Origin: an uncultured Paracoccaceae bacterium
Lineage (GTDB): Bacteria; Pseudomonadota; Alphaproteobacteria; Rhodobacterales; Rhodobacteraceae
Direction: 5' to 3'
Assembly (NCBI GenBank): GCA_947494445.1
Contig: CANLVD010000001.1
Span: forward strand, 186,001-250,000
Length of the DNA stretch: 64,000 nt
A program made the translations under genes and the position numbers. Shown here one piece after another: positions 53,904-63,479 of the stretch; the first letter of the stretch is position 1; each line of letters opens with the position of its first letter. A model generated the notes under the pieces. It was not told the origin of the DNA. It saw nothing but the letters and a program-made list of their open reading frames with translations, and made no database searches.

Positions 53904-56573
53904 TCACCTGTGGTCTTTTGTGGCCAGCGCTTTCAATTCATAAACCAGATCGAGGGCTTCCCGGGGCGTTAGCGTGTCGGGAAGCACATCCTGAAGCCTG
54001 TCTCCCAGATCGCTGGACTGATGAGGCCCGGGTTTGGCCTGAACGGGTGTCGCGCTGAACAGGGGCAAATCATCTATCAGGGCAGCTTTCCCACCGCCCG
54101 TTGTCCCACGATCTCCGTCCTCAAGCGCATCTAGCACCACACGTGCCCGGTCAATCACCGGCTTCGGCAAACCAGCCAGCCTTGCCACCTGAACGCCATA
54201 GGACCGATCTGCAACGCCTGCTTTGACCTCATGCAGGAACACCACGTCATCGTTCCATTCCCGAACGGTGACGGTTGCATTCTTCAATCCATCCAGACGG
54301 TCGGTCAGGCCGGTCAACTCGTGATAATGGGTGGCAAACAGGGCCCTGCAGCGATTGACGTCGTGAAGATGCTCAAGCGTGGCCCACGCAATCGACAGAC
54401 CGTCATAAGTCGCTGTTCCACGCCCAATTTCATCGAGAATGACAAAGGCACGCGGTCCCGCTTGATTGAGGATCGCCGCAGTCTCAACCATTTCTACCAT
54501 AAACGTGGATTGTCCACGTGCCAGATCATCGGCAGCGCCAACACGGCTGAAAATCTGATCCATGACACCGATGTGGGCTGCTTCTGCCGGGACAAAGGCA
54601 CCGGATTGCGCAAGAAGGGCAATCAGGGCGTTTTGGCGCAGGAACGTGGACTTACCTGCCATATTGGGACCGGTGATCAACCAGATCGATTTGGACCCGT
54701 CCGCATCGCCACTCAGATCGCTGTCATTGGGGATAAACTGCTTGCCTTCCCTGCGCAGCGCGCGTTCCACGACAGGGTGACGACCATCCTTGATCTCAAA
54801 GGCAAGGCTCTGATCAACGACGGGTCGGGACCAGTTCAGCTCCACGGCAAGATCCGCATGCGAGGCCGCCAGATCAAACTCCGCCAGAGCCTTGCAGGCC
54901 GCACCGATGCCCCCGGATTCCTCCAGAACAGCGGCCGTCAATGTCGAATAGATCGTTTTCTCAAGTTCCAGTGCATGCCCGGCCGCATTCAGGATCCGTG
55001 TCTCAAGTTCCGAGAGCGCAAGCGTGGTGAACCGGATCTGGTTCGCCGTGGTCTGCCGGTGAATGAACAGCTCATTCAGGGGCGGCTCCATCATTCGGTC
55101 CTTGTGGGTGGCCGGAGTTTCCACGAAATAGCCCAACACATTATTGTGCTTGATCTTCAGCGAGGACACGCCGCTTTTATCGACATACTCCGCCTGCATT
55201 CCCGCGATCACGCCACGCCCCTCGTCGCGCAGCTTGCAGACCTCATCCAGTTCTGCGTCATACCCGCTGGCAACAAATCCGCCATCACGGGCAAGAAGCG
55301 GCGGATCAGCAACAAGTGCCTGATCAAGCAGAGTTTGCACCGCATCAAAACCCTGCAAGGCTGAGCGGGCCTGATCAAGCAATTCAGGCAATGCGATCTT
55401 GCCCATGAGGTCAAACAGGTCCTGACATTGCGCAAGGCCATCGCGAATGGCGGCCAGATCCCTTGGACCCCCACGATCCAGTGACAGCCGGGACAGCGCA
55501 CGTTCCATGTCCGGGACCTGTCGCAAGTGGCGGATCAAGGCGTCGCACAGGTCCGACTGATCGATCAGTGCTGAAATCGCATCATGTCGCGAAATGATGA
55601 CATCCAGCTCGGTGGAGGGGCTGGTCAACCGCCGCTCCATCAATCGCGCACCCGGTCCGGTGACCGTTCTGTCCACTGCTGCCAACAGACCGCCGCTTCG
55701 ATCCCCCGAAAGCGAACGCACCAGCTCAAGGTTTCGCCGGGTCGCGGCATCGATCTGGACCACAGCTTTCTCAGGCTCACGCTCGGGCGGTCTGAGGTTT
55801 GGCAGGCGTCCCCGTTGCGTCGTATCCAGATAATCGATCAATGCGCCCAGAGCGCCCAGTTCCTGTTTCGAAAAATCCCCGAACCCGGATGACCCGCTGG
55901 TTTGAAATACGTCTCCGATCCGCTTCTCGGCGTTGCCGGAATCAAAACTGGCGCCGCCAAGCGCAGTGGATACCGGCCCCATTTCCTCGATCAGGTCGAC
56001 CAGTTCACCAAACTGGTCATCGCGCACCAGAACCTCACTGGGTGCGATGCGCGCGAGTTGCGGGCCAAGCCGGGTACGCGAACAGGGGCAAACCTGCAAG
56101 TCACCGGTTGAGACATCGACCCAGGCGAGCGCTCCCATTTCCCGAATCTCGCAATAGGCTGCCAGAAAATTGTTGTGTCGCGCGTCCAGAAGCGTGTCTT
56201 CGGTCAACGTGCCGGGAGTGACCAGCCGGACGACATCGCGTTTCACAACCGATTTCGAGCCGCGTTTCTTGGCCTCCGCCGGGCTTTCCATCTGTTCGCA
56301 GATCGCGACCCGAAATCCTTTGCGGATCAGCGTAAGCAGATACCCCTCGGCTGCATGATGGGGCACGCCGCACATGGCGATGTCCTGCCCCTGATGCTTG
56401 CCGCGTTTGGTCAGCGCAATATCAAGGGCGGCAGAGGCCGCTTCGGCATCCTCAAAAAACAATTCGTAAAAATCGCCCATCCGATAAAAAAGGAGCGCAT
56501 CGGAATAGCGCTCCTTGATCTCCAGATACTGCGCCATCATTGGCGTGATCTGAGTGGTTTTATCGGTGGTCAC
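53904..56573 (-). CDS. mutS: DNA mismatch repair protein MutS
   Basis: An 889-residue mismatch-recognition ATPase. The mismatch-binding domain starts with MAQYLEIKERYSDALLFYRMGDFYELF, containing the F-x-E wedge. The connector, lever and clamp domains follow, then the ATPase with GPNMAGKST (about residue 635), QIFSRVGAADDLARGQSTFM and DEIGRGTATYDGLSIAWA. Start is GTG 56573, or ATG 56540 just before the conserved region. Its end abuts grpE. dnaJ ends 60 bases upstream of its start region. Confidence 0.96.
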   Translation of the reverse strand: MTTDKTTQITPMMAQYLEIKERYSDALLFYRMGDFYELFFEDAEAASAALDIALTKRGKHQGQDIAMCGVPHHAAEGYLLTLIRKGFRVAICEQMESPAEAKKRGSKSVVKRDVVRLVTPGTLTEDTLLDARHNNFLAAYCEIREMGALAWVDVSTGDLQVCPCSRTRLGPQLARIAPSEVLVRDDQFGELVDLIEEMGPVSTALGGASFDSGNAEKRIGDVFQTSGSSGFGDFSKQELGALGALIDYLDTTQRGRLPNLRPPEREPEKAVVQIDAATRRNLELVRSLSGDRSGGLLAAVDRTVTGPGARLMERRLTSPSTELDVIISRHDAISALIDQSDLCDALIRHLRQVPDMERALSRLSLDRGGPRDLAAIRDGLAQCQDLFDLMGKIALPELLDQARSALQGFDAVQTLLDQALVADPPLLARDGGFVASGYDAELDEVCKLRDEGRGVIAGMQAEYVDKSGVSSLKIKHNNVLGYFVETPATHKDRMMEPPLNELFIHRQTTANQIRFTTLALSELETRILNAAGHALELEKTIYSTLTAAVLEESGGIGAACKALAEFDLAASHADLAVELNWSRPVVDQSLAFEIKDGRHPVVERALRREGKQFIPNDSDLSGDADGSKSIWLITGPNMAGKSTFLRQNALIALLAQSGAFVPAEAAHIGVMDQIFSRVGAADDLARGQSTFMVEMVETAAILNQAGPRAFVILDEIGRGTATYDGLSIAWATLEHLHDVNRCRALFATHYHELTGLTDRLDGLKNATVTVREWNDDVVFLHEVKAGVADRSYGVQVARLAGLPKPVIDRARVVLDALEDGDRGTTGGGKAALIDDLPLFSATPVQAKPGPHQSSDLGDRLQDVLPDTLTPREALDLVYELKALATKDHR

Positions 56574-56633
56574 GTGGCCCTCGCATTCAAGATTTGCGAA
56601 AGACTATCGAAACCTTAGGGTCGCGAAAAGGGG

Positions 56634-57773
56634 TCAGCCCTTCATCCCGTCCCAAAAGCTTTTGACCTTGGAGAAGAAGTCCTGTGTCTCGGGCGAGTTG
56701 TTCTTGCCAGCCTTTTCAAACTCCTCCAGCAGTTCCTTTTGCTTGCCAGACAGGTTCACAGGCGTCTCAACCGCAAGTTCGATATACAAATCACCCGCTC
56801 CTGCACCGCGCAGGGCCGGCATGCCTTTGCCGCGCAACCGCAGTTGTTTGCCGGTCTGCACACCAGCGGGCACTTTCACCCGAGAGCGCCCGCCATCAAG
56901 GGTCGGGGCTTCCAACTCGCCACCAAGGGCAGCGGTCGCCATCGACACCGGAATGCGGCAGAACAGGTTCTGTGCTTCACGCTCGAAGATGGTGTGAGGT
57001 GCAACCTCGATGAAGATGTAAAGATCACCGGTGGGTCCGCCACGCGCACCTGCCTCACCCTCACCGGCCAGCCTGATCCGTGTGCCGGTTTCCACGCCAG
57101 CGGGGATGTTGACCGAAAGGGAACGGGTCTTTTCCACGCGGCCCGAGCCTGCACAGGACCGACACGGATTCTTGATGATCTGGCCCCGACCCGAACAGGT
57201 CGGACAGGTCCGCTCGACCGTGAAAAATCCTTGCTGTGCGCGCACCTTGCCCATGCCCGAACAGGTCGGACAAGTTGCTGGTTCGCTGCCACCTTCGGCA
57301 CCCGTGCCCGAGCAGGTTTCGCAAGATACGGAACCCGGCACGGAAATGGTGGATTGTTTGCCGTTGAAGGCATCTTCCAGCGAGATGCGCAGGTTATACC
57401 GCAGATCAGAGCCGCGGGTCGCTCGTTGACCACCGCCGCGCTGGCCGCCTGCAAAATTGCCGAACAGATCGTCGAACACATCCGAAAAGGCAGAGGCAAA
57501 ATCTGCACCCTGTTGCGGACCGCGCCCGCCACCACCGCCCATACCGCCCTCAAAAGCCGCATGGCCGTAGCGATCATAGGCAGCCTTCTTGTTGCCGTCC
57601 TTCAGGACGTCGTAGGCTTCGTTGATTTCCTTGAATTCGGCTTCGGCATTGGGATTGTCAGCGTTGCGGTCGGGATGAAGTTCCATCGCCTTCTTGCGAA
57701 AGGCTTTCTTGATCTCGGGTTCAGACGCTCCACGCGCAACCCCGAGTGTCTCGTAGTAGTCGCGTTTTGACAT
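56634..57773 (-). CDS. dnaJ: Chaperone DnaJ
   Basis: A 379-residue Hsp40 co-chaperone that delivers clients to DnaK and stimulates its ATPase. The J domain has the HPD motif (LHPDRNADN, about residue 33), then a G/F-rich linker (about 75-100). Four CxxCxGxG zinc-binding repeats follow ([32 protein letters not shown], about 150-215), then the C-terminal client-binding domain. AAAGGAAC lies 9 bases before the ATG. It follows dnaK after a 74-base gap, probably in one heat-shock transcript. Confidence 0.96.
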   Translation of the reverse strand: MSKRDYYETLGVARGASEPEIKKAFRKKAMELHPDRNADNPNAEAEFKEINEAYDVLKDGNKKAAYDRYGHAAFEGGMGGGGGRGPQQGADFASAFSDVFDDLFGNFAGGQRGGGQRATRGSDLRYNLRISLEDAFNGKQSTISVPGSVSCETCSGTGAEGGSEPATCPTCSGMGKVRAQQGFFTVERTCPTCSGRGQIIKNPCRSCAGSGRVEKTRSLSVNIPAGVETGTRIRLAGEGEAGARGGPTGDLYIFIEVAPHTIFEREAQNLFCRIPVSMATAALGGELEAPTLDGGRSRVKVPAGVQTGKQLRLRGKGMPALRGAGAGDLYIELAVETPVNLSGKQKELLEEFEKAGKNNSPETQDFFSKVKSFWDGMKG

Positions 57774-57800
57774 GAATATGTTCCTTTAAACGCCCCGTCG

Positions 57801-57828
57801 CCGGAACGCCTTGTTACAGGCGTCCCGG
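57801..57828 (-). other. Hairpin between dnaK and dnaJ
   Basis: CCGGAACGCCT and AGGCGTCCCGG pair with one mismatch around a TGTTAC loop (11-position stem). No U-tract follows on the minus strand. It may lower dnaJ expression relative to dnaK by partial termination, or protect the dnaK message end, as seen for dnaK-dnaJ spacers in other bacteria. Confidence 0.5.
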
Positions 57829-57847
57829 CATCGGGTTACGTCAAGCC

Positions 57848-59755
57848 TCAGGAGGCTTTCTTGTCGTCGTCGAGATCTTCGAAGTCCGCGTCGACCACGT
57901 CCTCGTCAACCGGCGCAGGCTCATCGGTTTCAGCCGTTTCGGCGGCTTCGGCCTGAGCCTTGTAGATCGCCTCACCCAGCTTCATGGCGCTTTCTGTCAC
58001 GTCCTGACAGCGGGTGCGGATCTTTTCGGCATCCTCGGATTCAAGCGCTTCCTTGAGGTTGCGGATCGACATTTCGATGGCTTCGATGGTGGTCGGATCG
58101 ACCTTGTCACCATGCTCTTCCACCGATTTTTCGGTGCCGTGGATCAGGCTCTCAGCAGTGTTCTTCGCCTCGACCAGATCCTTGCGGGCCTTGTCGGATT
58201 CGGCATTCTCTTCCGCTTCTTTGACCATTGCCTCGATGTCATCATCGGACAGACCGCCAGAGGCCTGAATGGTGATCTTCTGCTCTTTGTTTGTACCCTT
58301 GTCCTTGGCGGATACCGACACGATGCCGTTGGCGTCGATGTCGAAGGTCACCTCGATCTGCGGCAGACCACGTGGCGCTGGCGGGATGTTCTCCAGATTG
58401 AATTGGCCAAGCATCTTGTTGTCGGCAGCCATCTCACGCTCACCCTGGAAGACCCGGATCGTCACCGCGTTCTGATTATCTTCAGCGGTTGAGAAGATCT
58501 GGGACTTCTTCGTCGGGATCGTCGTGTTGCGATCGATCAGACGGGTAAAGACACCGCCAAGGGTCTCGATGCCCAGCGACAGAGGCGTGACGTCGAGAAG
58601 GACAACATCCTTCACGTCGCCTTGCAGAACGCCTGCCTGAATGGCAGCGCCCATGGCCACAACCTCATCTGGGTTCACGCCCTTGTGCGGTTCTTTGCCG
58701 AAGAACTTGGTCACTTCGTCCATGACCTTGGGCATCCGGGTCATACCACCGACCAGAACAACCTCGTCGATGTCGTCCTTGCTCAGACCGGCGTCTTTCA
58801 ACGCAGCGGCGCAAGGCTTCAGGGAACGCGCGATCAGGTCGGATACCAGACCTTCCAGCTTCGCCCGGGTCAGCTTCAGCACAAGGTGCAGCGGCTGGCT
58901 GGTTTTCGGGTCCATCGAGATGAACGGCTGGTTGATCTCGGTCTGTGTGGCCGAGGACAGTTCGATCTTGGCCTTTTCAGCCGCTTCTTTCAGACGCTGA
59001 AGCGCCATCTTGTCCTTGGTCAGATCGACGCCGTTGTCTTTCTTGAACTCACCGGCAAGATACTCGACGATCCGCATGTCGAAGTCTTCACCACCCAGGA
59101 ATGTGTCACCATTGGTGGATTTGACCTCGAACAGGCCCTCATCGATTTCCAAGATCGAGACGTCGAACGTACCGCCGCCAAGGTCATAGACGGCAATCGT
59201 CTTGCTGTCCTTGTCGAGGCCGTACGCCAGCGCAGCCGCGGTCGGCTCGTTGATGATGCGCAGAACTTCCAGACCGGCGATCTTGCCTGCATCTTTGGTT
59301 GCCTGACGCTGGGCGTCGTTGAAGTAGGCAGGCACCGTGATGACGGCCTTATCGACAGTCTCGCCCAGATACCCTTCGGCGGTTTCCTTCATCTTTTGCA
59401 GAATGAAGGCCGAGATCTGGGACGGGGAGTATTTCTCACCCTTGACCTCAACCCATGCGTCGCCATTGCCGCCATCGACAATATTATACGACACCATGTC
59501 CTTGTCTTTGGACACCATCGGATCGTCGAACCGGCGGCCGATCAGACGTTTCACGGCAAACAGCGTGTTTTCCGGGTTGGTGACGGCCTGACGCTTGGCG
59601 GACTGGCCAACCAGACGCTCGTCATCGGTAAAAGCGACGATCGAGGGCGTGGTGCGTGCACCTTCGGAGTTTTCTACAACCTTGGCCTGACTGCCATCCA
59701 TGATGGCCACGCAGGAGTTCGTGGTTCCAAGATCGATCCCGATCACTTTAGACAT
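57848..59755 (-). CDS. dnaK: Chaperone DnaK (Hsp70)
   Basis: A 635-residue ATP-dependent chaperone. The nucleotide-binding domain begins [20 protein letters not shown], with [31 protein letters not shown] and [12 protein letters not shown]. The conserved linker [14 protein letters not shown] joins the substrate-binding domain, followed by the helical lid and an acidic tail ending [12 protein letters not shown] 59755 with AAAGGAAA 6 bases upstream is chosen over ATG 59770. An RpoH-like promoter lies about 100 bases upstream. Confidence 0.97.
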   Translation of the reverse strand: MSKVIGIDLGTTNSCVAIMDGSQAKVVENSEGARTTPSIVAFTDDERLVGQSAKRQAVTNPENTLFAVKRLIGRRFDDPMVSKDKDMVSYNIVDGGNGDAWVEVKGEKYSPSQISAFILQKMKETAEGYLGETVDKAVITVPAYFNDAQRQATKDAGKIAGLEVLRIINEPTAAALAYGLDKDSKTIAVYDLGGGTFDVSILEIDEGLFEVKSTNGDTFLGGEDFDMRIVEYLAGEFKKDNGVDLTKDKMALQRLKEAAEKAKIELSSATQTEINQPFISMDPKTSQPLHLVLKLTRAKLEGLVSDLIARSLKPCAAALKDAGLSKDDIDEVVLVGGMTRMPKVMDEVTKFFGKEPHKGVNPDEVVAMGAAIQAGVLQGDVKDVVLLDVTPLSLGIETLGGVFTRLIDRNTTIPTKKSQIFSTAEDNQNAVTIRVFQGEREMAADNKMLGQFNLENIPPAPRGLPQIEVTFDIDANGIVSVSAKDKGTNKEQKITIQASGGLSDDDIEAMVKEAEENAESDKARKDLVEAKNTAESLIHGTEKSVEEHGDKVDPTTIEAIEMSIRNLKEALESEDAEKIRTRCQDVTESAMKLGEAIYKAQAEAAETAETDEPAPVDEDVVDADFEDLDDDKKAS

Positions 59756-59852
59756 ACAATTTCCTTTCATCGGCGAGTGCGGACCGAGACCCTTTTCGGC
59801 GCCATTGGTCCATCCCTAAGGTCAGCGCCAGCGAAGGGCGCCGTTGGAGCGG

Positions 59853-59882
59853 TATATAGGTTTGTCACAATAGGGCTGCAAG
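59853..59882 (-). promoter_or_regulatory. RpoH-type heat-shock promoter of dnaK
   Basis: On the minus strand, CTTGCA (59882-59877) and CCTATATA (59860-59853) are separated by 16 bases, close to the alphaproteobacterial RpoH consensus CTTGAC-N16/17-CYTATNT. Predicted transcription start is near 59845, giving a leader of about 90 bases before the dnaK ATG. Confidence 0.7.
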
Positions 59883-59952
59883 CATGTCGAGCTTTGGAAA
59901 TGCGGGATTCTTTTGCAAACTGTCTCAAAAACCGACTTCAGGACAGCAATCC

Positions 59953-60570
59953 ATGTCAAAACTGATGATTTCCGGCTTCGAGATTCATTCAGGCCTTCTG
60001 TCTCGCAAGGTGCAGGAACAGATCCGCGACGACATTCGCAAGGTGGTCGAGGTCGCACCATTGACCCGATACAAGACCGGGCGCGGCAAGCAGATGTCGG
60101 TTCGGATGAGCGCAGCCGGTGCGCTGGGCTGGATGTCTGATGCGCGCGGGTATTCCTATGTAGGCCAGAATGACGCCGGACAGGCGTGGCCCGACATACC
60201 CGACAGCGTTCTGCAGGTCTGGCGCGATGTTGCGGAACATGATGATCAGCCAAATTCCTGTTTGGTGAATTTCTACGACCCTCAGGCCAGAATGGGCCTG
60301 CACCGCGACGACACAGAGGGTCGCTATGACGCTCCGGTCGTCTCGATCTCTCTGGGGGATGACGGGTTGTTCCGCATGGGCGGGCTGGAGCGCTCGGACA
60401 AGACCTCCTCCCACTGGCTGAAATCCGGAGATGTCGTGGTGATGGGAGGGCAGGCGCGTCTTGCCCATCACGGTATTGATCGGATCAGGCCGGGAACATC
60501 CACGCTGTTGTCATCCAACGGGCGGCTGAACCTGACGCTCAGACTGGTCAAAACCTCAGATCAGGTCTGA
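59953..60570 (+). CDS. alkB: AlkB-type DNA repair dioxygenase
   Basis: A 205-residue Fe(II)/2-oxoglutarate dioxygenase that reverses N1-methyladenine and N3-methylcytosine damage. NFYDPQARMGLHRDD carries the first iron ligands (H-x-D), VSISLGDDGLFRMGG the core strands, and ARLAHHGIDRIRPGTS the distal histidine and 2-oxoglutarate-binding arginine. The final LNLTLRLV strand is typical. ATG 59953 is chosen; the upstream frame to 59884 overlaps the dnaK promoter. The end overlaps the convergent thioesterase gene by 10 bases. Confidence 0.92.
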   Translation: MSKLMISGFEIHSGLLSRKVQEQIRDDIRKVVEVAPLTRYKTGRGKQMSVRMSAAGALGWMSDARGYSYVGQNDAGQAWPDIPDSVLQVWRDVAEHDDQPNSCLVNFYDPQARMGLHRDDTEGRYDAPVVSISLGDDGLFRMGGLERSDKTSSHWLKSGDVVVMGGQARLAHHGIDRIRPGTSTLLSSNGRLNLTLRLVKTSDQV

Positions 60571-60941
60571 GGCAGAACCCGTTTGTCGCCGGATTTGTCC
60601 ACGGCCACAAAAACGAAATGCGCCTCTGTCACCTTGAACTCGATGCCTTCCGGTTGCCGGGTGACGCGCACTTCGACCTCAACCCGCATCGACGTTGTGC
60701 CTTCCTTGGTGATCCCGGCATAGATCGACACCAGATCACCCACATGCACAGGCTTGTAGAAAGTCATTGCTTCCACCGCGACGGTGGCCACTCGACCCCG
60801 GGCGCGGGTGCGGGCAATGACGGATGCGCCAAGATCCATCTGTGCCATCAGCCAGCCGCCGAAGATATCGCCATTGGCGTTGGTGTCTGCGGGCATCGCG
60901 ATGGTTTGCAGCGCCAGTCTGGCACCTGTGTCGTCAGTCAA
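60561..60941 (-). CDS. Acyl-CoA thioesterase, YciA-like hotdog fold
   Basis: A 126-residue hotdog-fold thioesterase. ANGDIFGGWLMAQMDLGASVIA (about residue 20) carries the catalytic aspartate and the central helix of the YciA/BACH group. VAVEAMTFYKPVHVGDLVSIY and the later VTEAHFVFVAVDKSG strand complete the fold. It hydrolyses acyl-CoA, perhaps to balance the CoA pool or acyl chains for envelope lipids. Its stop lies inside the end of alkB (10-base overlap), and its start is 23 bases from the permease gene on the same strand. Confidence 0.9.
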   Translation of the reverse strand: MTDDTGARLALQTIAMPADTNANGDIFGGWLMAQMDLGASVIARTRARGRVATVAVEAMTFYKPVHVGDLVSIYAGITKEGTTSMRVEVEVRVTRQPEGIEFKVTEAHFVFVAVDKSGDKRVLPQT

Positions 60942-60964
60942 GTCAGGCTTCCCGCTGTTGCGCC

Positions 60965-61789
60965 CTATTTGCGGGCGGACGTGGATTGGCTGAGGTTCTT
61001 GCGCAGCCAGAACTCCGCCATCATCCCCATCACCAGACTAATGACCAGAAACTTGATTGGATAGTCCAGCGATGTGTTGCGCGGGAAGTAGTTCACGAAT
61101 GCCGCCCCGCGCGCCTGATCAATGCAGTGAAACAGCGGGTTCCACGAAAAGTAGATCAGCAGACTGCCCGGAATGCTGTTGGCCAGAAACATCTTGCCCG
61201 ACGTGATCATGTTCGAACGCCGCAGGATCAGCGAAAAGATGTTCATCAGTTGTGGAAAAAACGGCCTCAGCGCCATCAGATTCAACCCGATGCCGATGCC
61301 CACACCCCATGCCAGAAGAAAAGGAGCGATCAGGCCGCTGGGATCATGAATGTCCAGTCCACCACGATACATGTAGATGAAGATGAAGATCAGAACCACG
61401 GCCACCGTGTGCAGGTACAGTTGCGCAAGTGCAGCTGCCACCACGTTGAGCATCGTCGTCATCGGCGCGTGCAACATCATCGGGATCACCGGGTTTCCCG
61501 CGCTCATCACCGCCGACATCGTCGCGTTGTGCAGCAGAAACAGGAAAATGCCGCTGATCAGATAGATCAGGAAATCACCGCGAACGGCCAAAGACCGCAG
61601 TCCAAGCAATTCAAACATCACGAAGAAGATCGCGACCATGATCAGAATGCGACCGATCACGACGACGATGCCCAAAGCCGCATTGCCGCTCTGGTTTCGG
61701 ATGTTCCGGACAACGGTGTGGAAAACCAGCTCAAGAAATGTAAAGAGAGCCGCAACCGTTGAAGTGTTTCGCCGCGTTCGTTGCATCAT
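60965..61789 (-). CDS. ABC-2 type polysaccharide export permease (KpsM/Wzm-like)
   Basis: A 274-residue inner-membrane permease with about six hydrophobic helices in the ABC-2 pattern. The N-terminal part begins MMQRTRRNTSTVAALFTFLEL, ahead of HTVVRNIRNQSGN. The C-terminal region has SWNPLFHCIDQARGAAF, as in capsule exporters (KpsM, BexB, CtrC). It would export capsular polysaccharide with a KpsT-type ATPase that is not in the window. ATG 61789 fits family starts best; the frame is open to 61927. It is divergent from cysQ and kdsB. Confidence 0.85.
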   Translation of the reverse strand: MMQRTRRNTSTVAALFTFLELVFHTVVRNIRNQSGNAALGIVVVIGRILIMVAIFFVMFELLGLRSLAVRGDFLIYLISGIFLFLLHNATMSAVMSAGNPVIPMMLHAPMTTMLNVVAAALAQLYLHTVAVVLIFIFIYMYRGGLDIHDPSGLIAPFLLAWGVGIGIGLNLMALRPFFPQLMNIFSLILRRSNMITSGKMFLANSIPGSLLIYFSWNPLFHCIDQARGAAFVNYFPRNTSLDYPIKFLVISLVMGMMAEFWLRKNLSQSTSARK

Positions 61790-61884
61790 CCCAGCTTTAC
61801 TCGCATTAAATGATGATGAAACCATAAATCGGGCAAAAGCAGGACGGACAGTTTGGCAGATACGGGCAAAAGGGCTTTGAAGAC

Positions 61885-62682
61885 ATGAACCATGAGACGC
61901 TTCAAAAGGTGTTCCGCGAACTGGCACTTGAGGCCGGAGCGGCGATCATGGAGGTCTACGGCCAGGATGATTTCGCCGTTGAGGCCAAGTCAGATGACAG
62001 CCCGGTCACACAGGCCGATCTGGCCGCCGACAAGATCATCTCGGCGGGGCTGCGCAAGGCTTTTCCCGACGTCGCCCTGATCACGGAAGAGCAGGCCGCG
62101 ACACATGAGGTGCAGCACGACAGTTTTCTGATTGTCGACCCTCTGGACGGCACCAAGGAATTCGTCAAACGGCGCGGCGATTTCACGGTGAACATCGCCT
62201 ATGTCGAGCGTGGCGTTCCCATCCGCGGGGTGGTTTACGCACCTTTCCGAAAGCGCATGTTCTACACGCAGGCGGATGGCTCTTCGGTGGAAGAGATCGG
62301 TTCGGCCATTGGTTCTCAAGGCCAGACTCAACCGATCCGGGTGTCTTCGCCTGACGCGTCTGCCTTGCGGATCGTTGCGTCAAAATCACACCGCGATCAG
62401 GCAACAGATGATTACATCTCCCAGTACAACGCTGGCGATCTGGTGGCGGCTGGATCGTCCCTGAAATTCTGTCTGGTGGCCGCAGGAGAGGCGGATTTCT
62501 ATCCTCGCCTTGGCCGTACAATGGAATGGGATACGGCAGCAGGTCACGCGGTTTTGCTCGGTGCGGGGGGTCAGGTTGTGCGTCTCGATGATCTGACGCC
62601 ACTGGCTTACGGCAAACCGGAGTATGAAAACCCATTCTTCCTTGCCCATGCGCCGGGTTTTGATCTGAAATCCCAGTCGTGA
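61885..62682 (+). CDS. cysQ: 3'(2'),5'-bisphosphate nucleotidase CysQ
   Basis: A 265-residue Mg-dependent phosphatase of the inositol monophosphatase fold that removes 3'-phosphoadenosine 5'-phosphate left by sulfotransfer. Motifs are SPVTQADLAADKII, LITEEQA and the metal-binding IVDPLDGTKEFVKRRGDFTVN (about residue 88), then the late WDTAAGHAVLLGAGG. Its place between a capsule permease and kdsB is notable because it could serve recycling during polysaccharide sulfation. It overlaps kdsB by 4 bases. Confidence 0.93.
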   Translation: MNHETLQKVFRELALEAGAAIMEVYGQDDFAVEAKSDDSPVTQADLAADKIISAGLRKAFPDVALITEEQAATHEVQHDSFLIVDPLDGTKEFVKRRGDFTVNIAYVERGVPIRGVVYAPFRKRMFYTQADGSSVEEIGSAIGSQGQTQPIRVSSPDASALRIVASKSHRDQATDDYISQYNAGDLVAAGSSLKFCLVAAGEADFYPRLGRTMEWDTAAGHAVLLGAGGQVVRLDDLTPLAYGKPEYENPFFLAHAPGFDLKSQS

Positions 62683-63479
62683 GCGCAGTCATCGTCATAC
62701 CGGCCCGCTACGCCTCTTCCCGGTTTCCGGGCAAACCGCTGCAAGCACTGACCGGTGCGACAGGTGTCTCGAAGTCGCTTGTGCAACGCAGTTGGGAGGC
62801 TGGCAAATCGGTCAAGGGCGTGGACCGGGTCGTGGTCGCCACCGATGATGACCGGATCGAAGAGGCCTGTACGGCATTCGGGGCCGAAGTGGTGCGCACA
62901 TCATCTGGCTGCCGAAACGGTACCGAACGCGCGGCCGAAGCAATTTCAGTGTTGGGGATCTCACCCGAGATCGTGATCAACCTGCAAGGTGATGCGCCAC
63001 TCACGCCCCATTGGTTTGTCGAGGACATGATCTCAGCCATGCAGTCTGATGCGTCGATTACAATGGCTACGCCAGTGCTGAAAACCGATGCGGATGCGCT
63101 GGAGGGTTTTCGAACCGATCGCAGGAACAACCGCGTCGGCGGAACAACGGCTGTGTTTTCAAACGAAGGCAAAGCGCTTTACTTCTCGAAAGAAGTGCTG
63201 CCCTTCAGCGATAAGACCTATGGACCGGACGATGAAACGCCCGTGTTTCATCATGTCGGTCTTTATGCCTTTCGACCCGATGCCCTGGCTGCATATCTGA
63301 CCTGGCCTGAGGGGCGCTTGGAAAAGCTTGAGGGCCTGGAGCAGCTCAGATTTCTGGAAAACGGCTGGCCGGTAAATTGTGTCGAAGTCGAAGCCCGCGG
63401 TCATGTCTTTTGGGAACTGAACAATCCTGTTGATGTTGCCCGTGTCGAATCCGCGTTTGCCAAGCTGGGCATCGAATGA
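62679..63479 (+). CDS. kdsB: CMP-Kdo synthetase (3-deoxy-manno-octulosonate cytidylyltransferase)
   Basis: A 266-residue cytidylyltransferase that activates Kdo as CMP-Kdo for LPS core or capsule linker. VIVIPARYASSRFPGKPLQ (about residue 4) is the nucleotide-binding signature, with VVATDDDRIEEAC, SGCRNGTERAAEA and VINLQGDAPLTPHW. The protein is somewhat divergent from housekeeping KdsB, with NGTERAAEA in place of the usual SGTDR, like capsule-locus KpsU types. Start is GTG 62679, overlapping cysQ by 4 bases; the end overlaps the glycosyltransferase by 4 bases. Confidence 0.88.
   Translation: MSAVIVIPARYASSRFPGKPLQALTGATGVSKSLVQRSWEAGKSVKGVDRVVVATDDDRIEEACTAFGAEVVRTSSGCRNGTERAAEAISVLGISPEIVINLQGDAPLTPHWFVEDMISAMQSDASITMATPVLKTDADALEGFRTDRRNNRVGGTTAVFSNEGKALYFSKEVLPFSDKTYGPDDETPVFHHVGLYAFRPDALAAYLTWPEGRLEKLEGLEQLRFLENGWPVNCVEVEARGHVFWELNNPVDVARVESAFAKLGIE

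Noticed and set aside
54231-55364. 377-codon plus-strand frame opposite mutS
   Set aside because: Shadow of MutS coding sequence; no ribosome site or motif.
56739-57770. 343-codon plus-strand frame opposite dnaJ
   Set aside because: Antisense of the DnaJ zinc-finger repeats, which generates low-complexity protein; not a gene.
58622-59965. 447-codon plus-strand frame opposite dnaK
   Set aside because: Exact antisense of the strongly conserved DnaK coding sequence; its product has no recognisable motif, and long antisense frames are common in GC-rich genes.
60824-61762. 312-codon histidine- and glutamine-rich frame opposite the permease gene
   Set aside because: Low-complexity antisense of hydrophobic codons; no support as a protein.
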